Source of the DNA: a bacterium UBP2_UBA2255
GTDB taxonomy: Bacteria; Edwardsbacteria; AC1; EtOH8
Direction: 5' to 3'
NCBI GenBank assembly: GCA_002347565.1
Contig: DDXR01000063.1
Coordinates: forward strand, 1-8,681
DNA: 8,681 nucleotides
Shown here: positions 5,100 to 8,681 of the stretch, piece after piece
How positions within the stretch are numbered: position 1 is the stretch's first letter
How the letters are laid out: the number at the start of each line of letters is the position of its first letter
The notes under the pieces: model-generated
What the model was told of the DNA's origin: nothing
Seen by the model: the letters and a program-made list of their open reading frames with translations, nothing else
Databases searched by the model: none
Program-made: the position numbers and the translations under genes

Positions 5100-6164
5100 C
5101 TACTTCCTGACCTCCAGCGTGTACGTCCCGGCGCTGTCGTCGGCGGCGTAGTTGAAGTTGTTGAGCATGGCCGCGGTGGCGCCGGCCTCGTAGAGATTGA
5201 CCGGCAGCCGGCCGCTCACCAGCCGGAACACCTCGATCCGGTTCTCCAGTCCCTCCATCTGGGCCGCCACCGTCACCCCGCGTACCACGTCGGGGCCTCC
5301 CGCGCCAAGCCGCTCCGCCGCCCAGCGGCCCAGCGAAAGCCCGCCCAGCGCCATCGCCAGCGCCAGCCCGGCCGCGGCGACGCCCATGGCGGTTCTCCCG
5401 ACCCTCTGCCCCAGGCCCGGCCCGGCCGCCTCCTGCCTGCGCAGCTGGGCCGCCACCTGCCCGGTGGTAGCGGCCGCGCCCGACTGCAGCAGGTTGTAGC
5501 AGGCGCTGAAGGTGCGGAACCGGCCCAGCCCCGTCTCCTCGATCAGCGCCGCCACGGTCCGGGGTGAGCCCAGCAGCATCAGGATCAGGAAATCGTCGGT
5601 CTCCTGCGCCGGCGGGGGCACGTCCCGGGCGGTCTTGACCAACTCGATGGCGTCGGTCGGCAGGGCCTTGCGGATGGCCGGCCACTCGTCCTTGCGACGC
5701 ATCGCCTCCAGCAGCAGCATGTCCGGCCCCAGCGCCACCTGGTACTTGCTCTTCTTGTACAGCTTGGCATCGGGGTCGAACCGGTAGTCGGCGTCCGGCA
5801 GGGTGAAGATCTCGTCGAACACCTCCTGGACCTTGAAGGCGATGATCGCCTGGATCTCCTCGCCGGTCATCACCCCTTCCTTCACCATCACCTCGTCCAG
5901 GGTCAGTCCGGAGTCGGTGGACAGCCGCTGCAGCCGGTCCATGGTGGCGGCGTCCAGCCGCTTCGACCGCCGCAGGTAGTTGGAGAGCTGGTCCGTCTTC
6001 CCGCCGCGGCCGTAGAGCGCACCGGTGATCTTGCCCTGCTCGAACGAGACCGACGCAGTGTCGGCCCCGGCCGCCAGCAACAGCACCCCGTCCTTCTGGT
6101 TGTTGCAGATGAACTGGATGACATCGGCCAGGCCGAACTCCCTGGTATTGCCCTCAAGCGGCAT
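5100..6164 (-). CDS. DUF4388 (PATAN) domain protein with winged-helix-like region, one TM helix and pseudopilin-like tail
   Basis: A 354-residue membrane-anchored protein. Residues 1-130 match the DUF4388/PATAN pattern (MPLEGNTREFGLADVIQFI, then DGVLLL, VSFEQGKITGALYG and LLEA-type helices). A winged-helix-like unit follows at about 188-235 (LMLLGSPRTVAALIEETGLG). One hydrophobic helix spans about 257-279. The last 75 residues (NRIEVFRLVSGRLPVNL ... AGTYTLEV) resemble the periplasmic C-terminal part of type II pseudopilins, a resemblance read by eye. DUF4388 proteins are often found in signalling and motility settings; the role here is unknown. The ATG at 6164 is chosen for its AGGAGG ribosome site at 6174-6179 and because the domain begins there; eight in-frame codons upstream were dropped. 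It overlaps the upstream TPR membrane gene by 11 bp, which implies translational coupling, and a small membrane protein follows after 13 bp. Confidence 0.85.
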   Translation of the reverse strand: MPLEGNTREFGLADVIQFICNNQKDGVLLLAAGADTASVSFEQGKITGALYGRGGKTDQLSNYLRRSKRLDAATMDRLQRLSTDSGLTLDEVMVKEGVMTGEEIQAIIAFKVQEVFDEIFTLPDADYRFDPDAKLYKKSKYQVALGPDMLLLEAMRRKDEWPAIRKALPTDAIELVKTARDVPPPAQETDDFLILMLLGSPRTVAALIEETGLGRFRTFSACYNLLQSGAAATTGQVAAQLRRQEAAGPGLGQRVGRTAMGVAAAGLALAMALGGLSLGRWAAERLGAGGPDVVRGVTVAAQMEGLENRIEVFRLVSGRLPVNLYEAGATAAMLNNFNYAADDSAGTYTLEVRK

Positions 6165-8181
6165 GCTCGTCCCCCTCCTGCGCCTCACCGGCGGCCTTGG
6201 TCCGCGGCAGCCCGGCCGCCGGCTCCGGCGCGCCGGCGATATGGATCAGGAACCCCAGCCAGGAAACGGCCAGCAACAGTCCCCCGGATCCGGCGATCCA
6301 CCACAGCAGCCCCTTGCCCGCCAAGGCGGCCGCCAGCTGCCCCGCCGGGAGCCCCACGCCGGCAGCGATCATGACGACGAGCACCGCCGCCCATCCCATC
6401 GCCAGCAGCCAAGCGCCGACAGTCCGGCCGGCCATGGCCAGGGACGAGCCCGGCACCAGCAGGGACGCCAAGGCCGAGCGCAGCACCGTCCGCCGGCGCT
6501 TGCGGGCCGACAGGCGGGCGGCCAGCTCCTGCTGCAGCGCCGGCGCCGTTGCCAGGCCAATTTTGTCGGCGCAGGGTTTGCACAGGTGCTCGCCGGCCAG
6601 GGTGGCCGTGAGGCAGGCTTGGCAGACCGGGGCGCCGCAGGTGACGCAGTCGTCGCGCCGCAGCCTGCCCCGCGTCAGCCGCAGCCAGGCGATCATCAGC
6701 AGCAGCAGCGCCAGCGCCGCCGGGGGCGGCAACCACAGCGGCAGTCCGGCCAGGGTCACCGTCTCGCGGGGGCTGAAGCCCCGCAGGGGGTTCCACCCGG
6801 CCATCAGCCGGTGCCACAGCAGGCGGCCATCGAGCAGTTGATCCATTGGCACCCCGTTCCCGTAACGCGACGCCCGCGACTCGATGCCCGCCAGGTCGAG
6901 CTGGACCGCGCGCTCCTGCTCCTGCTTGGCCGGCCCGAACTCCAGCCTCCTGAGGTGCACCTGCGCCAGATTGTAGTGCGCCAGCGCCAGCGAGGGATCC
7001 CATTGCAGCGCCTGGCGGTAGCAGGCGGCCGCCGTGTCTTGGCTGCCCCGCAGGAAATACAAATTGCCCAGGTTGTTGGCCGCCCCGGCGTTGGGGGACG
7101 CCTCCGTCATGGCCGAGAGGATGGCTTCCGCCCGCTGGAACCGGCCGGCCCGCTTGTCCAGCAGCGCCATGGCGAACGGCGGCATCAGGTCGCGGCCGTC
7201 GTCAGTCTGGTAGGCCGCCAGGCGGTCGTACAGGGCGGCGTCGAAGGGGGCGTGGTTCGCCCGGTTGAGGGTCACCAGATACTCGTCGTCGATGCGCGAG
7301 AACAAGTGCCGTCCCAGCGACAGGCCGATGGCGGCCAGCGTCACCAGCGCCAGCGACACGAACAGGAAGGCCCGCTCCCGGGCCGTCGCCTGGACCGCGC
7401 AGACCGCCGCTGCCAGCAGGATTGCCAGCGGCAGCGACACCCAGGCCAAGGCCGCGGCCAATCCGGCCGCCAGCCCGGCCGCCAGCGCCGTCCGCGCCCC
7501 CGGGGACAGCGCGCGCGGCAGCAGCTCGGCGGCGGCGTGGATCAATCCCGCTAGCCTGGCCGCCGCCAGGTACAGCCCGTAGATCAGCCCCCACAACAGC
7601 AGGACGAGGCAGGCCCAGACCAGCAGCTGCGAACCGTACCGCAGCTGCACGCCGAAATCGCGCGCTGCCGCCGCCAGCCGGGCCGCCAGCTCGCCCAGCG
7701 CCCGGCGCGGGCCCTGGGCGGCCAGCCCGGCGCGGAATCCGGCCAGCATCGCCGGGACGGAGGCGTCGTCGATATCCAGCGCCAGCGACGCGTAGCGCGC
7801 GGCCAGCGTCCGGTCGCCGGTTGCCAGCGCCCGGTCCGACAGGCTGAGCCAGTATCCGGATTGTACCGGCAGCCGCAGGTCCGACAGCCAGGCGCCGGAC
7901 ACCGCCGAGTCGGCGCAGGCCAGCGCCTGCTCCGTCGAGTCCTGCCGCTGGTAGTCGAGGCTTTTGCGCCACCATCCCTCCCAGGCGCCGGGTTTGATGG
8001 CCGGGGGCGGCGGAGCGGCCGCAGGTGCGGCCGGCGGCCGCTCCTGCGCGGACAGCGCCGCCTCGAGCGAATCGAGGTCGGTGTTGTCCTCGGGCTCGGG
8101 CTCGTCCTCCTGGGCGCACAGCGGCGCGGCGGCCAGCAGGGCCAGCAGCAGGGCCAGAATGGCGGGCAACGGTCTCTTCAT
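6154..8181 (-). CDS. Exported polytopic TPR membrane protein with a six-cysteine zinc-knuckle-like motif
   Basis: A 675-residue protein, first in a three-gene operon. A signal peptide (MKRPLPAILALLLALLAAAP, ending near residue 23) leads to an acidic and Pro/Ala-rich linker and a helical domain (about 65-180). Hydrophobic helices follow at about 184-207, 230-247, 248-265 and 270-290. A TPR-like segment lies at about 345-428 (AGAANNLGNLYFLRGSQDTA; LALAHYNLAQVHLRRLEFG). A helix at about 482-500 precedes CxxC pairs at C512/C515, C520/C523 and C534/C537, typical of a B-box or zinc-ribbon fold. Two more helices lie at about 586-609 and 622-648. Positive-inside reasoning puts the TPR part in the periplasm and the cysteine knuckle in the cytoplasm. 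The ATG at 8181 is preferred over one at 8232 because the signal peptide starts there and the upstream ATG overlaps the promoter -10. No clear Shine-Dalgarno is seen. Function unknown. Confidence 0.85.
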   Translation of the reverse strand: MKRPLPAILALLLALLAAAPLCAQEDEPEPEDNTDLDSLEAALSAQERPPAAPAAAPPPPAIKPGAWEGWWRKSLDYQRQDSTEQALACADSAVSGAWLSDLRLPVQSGYWLSLSDRALATGDRTLAARYASLALDIDDASVPAMLAGFRAGLAAQGPRRALGELAARLAAAARDFGVQLRYGSQLLVWACLVLLLWGLIYGLYLAAARLAGLIHAAAELLPRALSPGARTALAAGLAAGLAAALAWVSLPLAILLAAAVCAVQATARERAFLFVSLALVTLAAIGLSLGRHLFSRIDDEYLVTLNRANHAPFDAALYDRLAAYQTDDGRDLMPPFAMALLDKRAGRFQRAEAILSAMTEASPNAGAANNLGNLYFLRGSQDTAAACYRQALQWDPSLALAHYNLAQVHLRRLEFGPAKQEQERAVQLDLAGIESRASRYGNGVPMDQLLDGRLLWHRLMAGWNPLRGFSPRETVTLAGLPLWLPPPAALALLLLMIAWLRLTRGRLRRDDCVTCGAPVCQACLTATLAGEHLCKPCADKIGLATAPALQQELAARLSARKRRRTVLRSALASLLVPGSSLAMAGRTVGAWLLAMGWAAVLVVMIAAGVGLPAGQLAAALAGKGLLWWIAGSGGLLLAVSWLGFLIHIAGAPEPAAGLPRTKAAGEAQEGDEHAA

Positions 8182-8227
8182 GGCGCGTCGTCGAGGTGGG
8201 GCGGTCGGCAGTGGGAATCCAGCGTAT

Positions 8228-8256
8228 ATCATATTTCAACCGGCCCCCGAAGTCAA
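8228..8256 (-). promoter_or_regulatory. Sigma-70 promoter of the three-gene membrane operon
   Basis: On the minus strand TTGACT (8256-8251) and TATGAT (8233-8228) are 17 bp apart, each matching the consensus at five of six positions. Predicted start is near 8221, about 40 nt before the ATG at 8181. The -10 overlaps an in-frame ATG at 8232, which argues against that earlier start codon. Confidence 0.75.
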
Positions 8257-8383
8257 GCGGAATATCGCCCCGCGCGGCCACCCCGGCAGCTCATTGAACG
8301 CACCAAGCCTGTCCCTGCGGCAACCGCGCAGATCCCGATGCTCCGACGGCGAAGATCTGTCCACTTTTCGCCCCGGATAATCA

Positions 8384-8413
8384 TTGACAGGCGCGGCTGG
8401 AACCTGCTATCAT
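8384..8413 (+). promoter_or_regulatory. Extended -10 sigma-70 promoter of rdgB, predicting a leaderless mRNA
   Basis: TTGACA (8384-8389), an 18-bp spacer with TG at 8405-8406 and TATCAT (8408-8413) make a strong extended -10 promoter. Counting the last -10 base as -7 puts +1 at 8420, the A of the rdgB ATG. Confidence 0.75.
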
Positions 8414-8419
8414 TCCCGC

Positions 8420-8681
8420 ATGCAGATCGTCATCGCCACGCGCAACCCGGGCAAGTTCCGTGAGATCGCCGCCATCGTCGCCGACCCGTCACTGGAGCTG
8501 TGCAGCCTGGCCGATCTCCCCGGCGCCCCCGAGGTGGCCGAGACCGGCGCCAGTTTCGAGGAGAACGCCCTGCTCAAGGCGCGCGCCGCGGCCTACCATG
8601 CGGGCTGCTGGGCGCTGGCCGACGACTCTGGCCTGGTGGTGCCGTCCCTGGACGGCGCGCCCGGAGTGCGCTCGGCCCGCT
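8420..8681 (+). CDS. rdgB: RdgB/HAM1 family XTP/dITP pyrophosphatase, 5' part only
   Basis: A cytosolic house-cleaning enzyme that hydrolyses non-canonical purine triphosphates (XTP, ITP, dITP) to monophosphate and pyrophosphate, keeping them out of DNA and RNA. The 87 visible residues carry the family signatures in order: the N-terminal strand MQIVIATRNPGKFREI (substrate-binding NPGK at 9-12), ETGASFEENALLKA at 41-54, and ALADDSGL at 65-72 with the conserved acidic pair D68/D69. The frame then leaves the window at PGVRSAR; the full protein is usually about 195-205 residues. The N-terminal strand begins exactly as in other family members, so the ATG at 8420 is secure even though no Shine-Dalgarno precedes it. 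It diverges from the membrane operon and seems functionally independent of it. Confidence 0.95.
   Translation, partial: MQIVIATRNPGKFREIAAIVADPSLELCSLADLPGAPEVAETGASFEENALLKARAAAYHAGCWALADDSGLVVPSLDGAPGVRSAR

Larger units (their letters stand above)
8182..8419. promoter_or_regulatory. Divergent intergenic region between the membrane operon and rdgB
   Basis: The 238-bp gap carries one promoter for each direction, with 127 bp between the two -35 elements. That spacer holds a modest inverted repeat GGCGAA/TTCGCC (8348-8353 and 8367-8372) just before the rdgB -35. No tRNA, coding frame or clear operator was found in it. Confidence 0.6.

Noticed and set aside
6165..6188. Longer start for the DUF4388 protein at 6188
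   Set aside because: AGGAGG at 6174-6179 lies inside this extension and correctly serves the ATG at 6164.
8182..8232. Earlier ATG at 8232 for the TPR membrane protein
   Set aside because: It overlaps the promoter -10 and would put 17 extra residues before a clean signal peptide.
1..8681. CRISPR arrays, tRNA genes, insertion sequences, phage genes
   Set aside because: No regularly spaced direct repeats, cloverleaf-like segment, transposase or terminal inverted repeats were seen on either strand.

Overview
The window is G+C-rich bacterial DNA (roughly two thirds G+C). Seven protein-coding genes are supported, two of them cut by the window edges. The host looks Gram-negative. The evidence is an exported TPR membrane protein, a DUF4388 (PATAN) protein with a pseudopilin-like tail, and a TGS-type nucleoside kinase of a kind common outside the Proteobacteria. 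No rRNA or diagnostic marker is present, so I do not name a phylum; a deltaproteobacterial-like or uncultured FCB-type lineage would fit. Several promoters match the sigma-70 consensus closely.

Left part (1-2066, minus strand): a histidine phosphatase gene is followed 54 bp later by the start of a copper-type P1B ATPase (copA), which runs off the left edge after its CPC motif. The phosphatase diverges from a small TPR protein (2224-2643, plus). The 157-bp gap between them holds a promoter for each gene, and the TPR promoter is a perfect TTGACA-N17-TATAAT.

Centre (2644-4855): a 431-bp non-coding stretch carries a promoter, two terminator-like hairpins, a long nested rod-shaped fold and two further hairpins. 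It precedes a TGS + ThrRS-SAD-like + P-loop nucleoside (uridine) kinase gene. Downstream of the kinase lie a palindrome overlapping a compact four-run G-quadruplex motif, a perfect 14-bp terminator stem that can serve both strands, and a second hairpin overlapping the stop codon of the opposing operon.

Right part (4856-8181, minus strand): a tight three-gene operon has its own promoter. It encodes an exported polytopic TPR protein with a six-cysteine knuckle, a DUF4388/winged-helix/single-TM protein with a pseudopilin-like tail, and a 76-aa two-TM protein of lower G+C. I do not recognise this set as a described system, and it is the best candidate here for an undescribed membrane module. It diverges from rdgB (house-cleaning ITP/XTP pyrophosphatase), whose promoter places transcription start on the ATG, so its mRNA is probably leaderless. 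rdgB is cut by the right edge.
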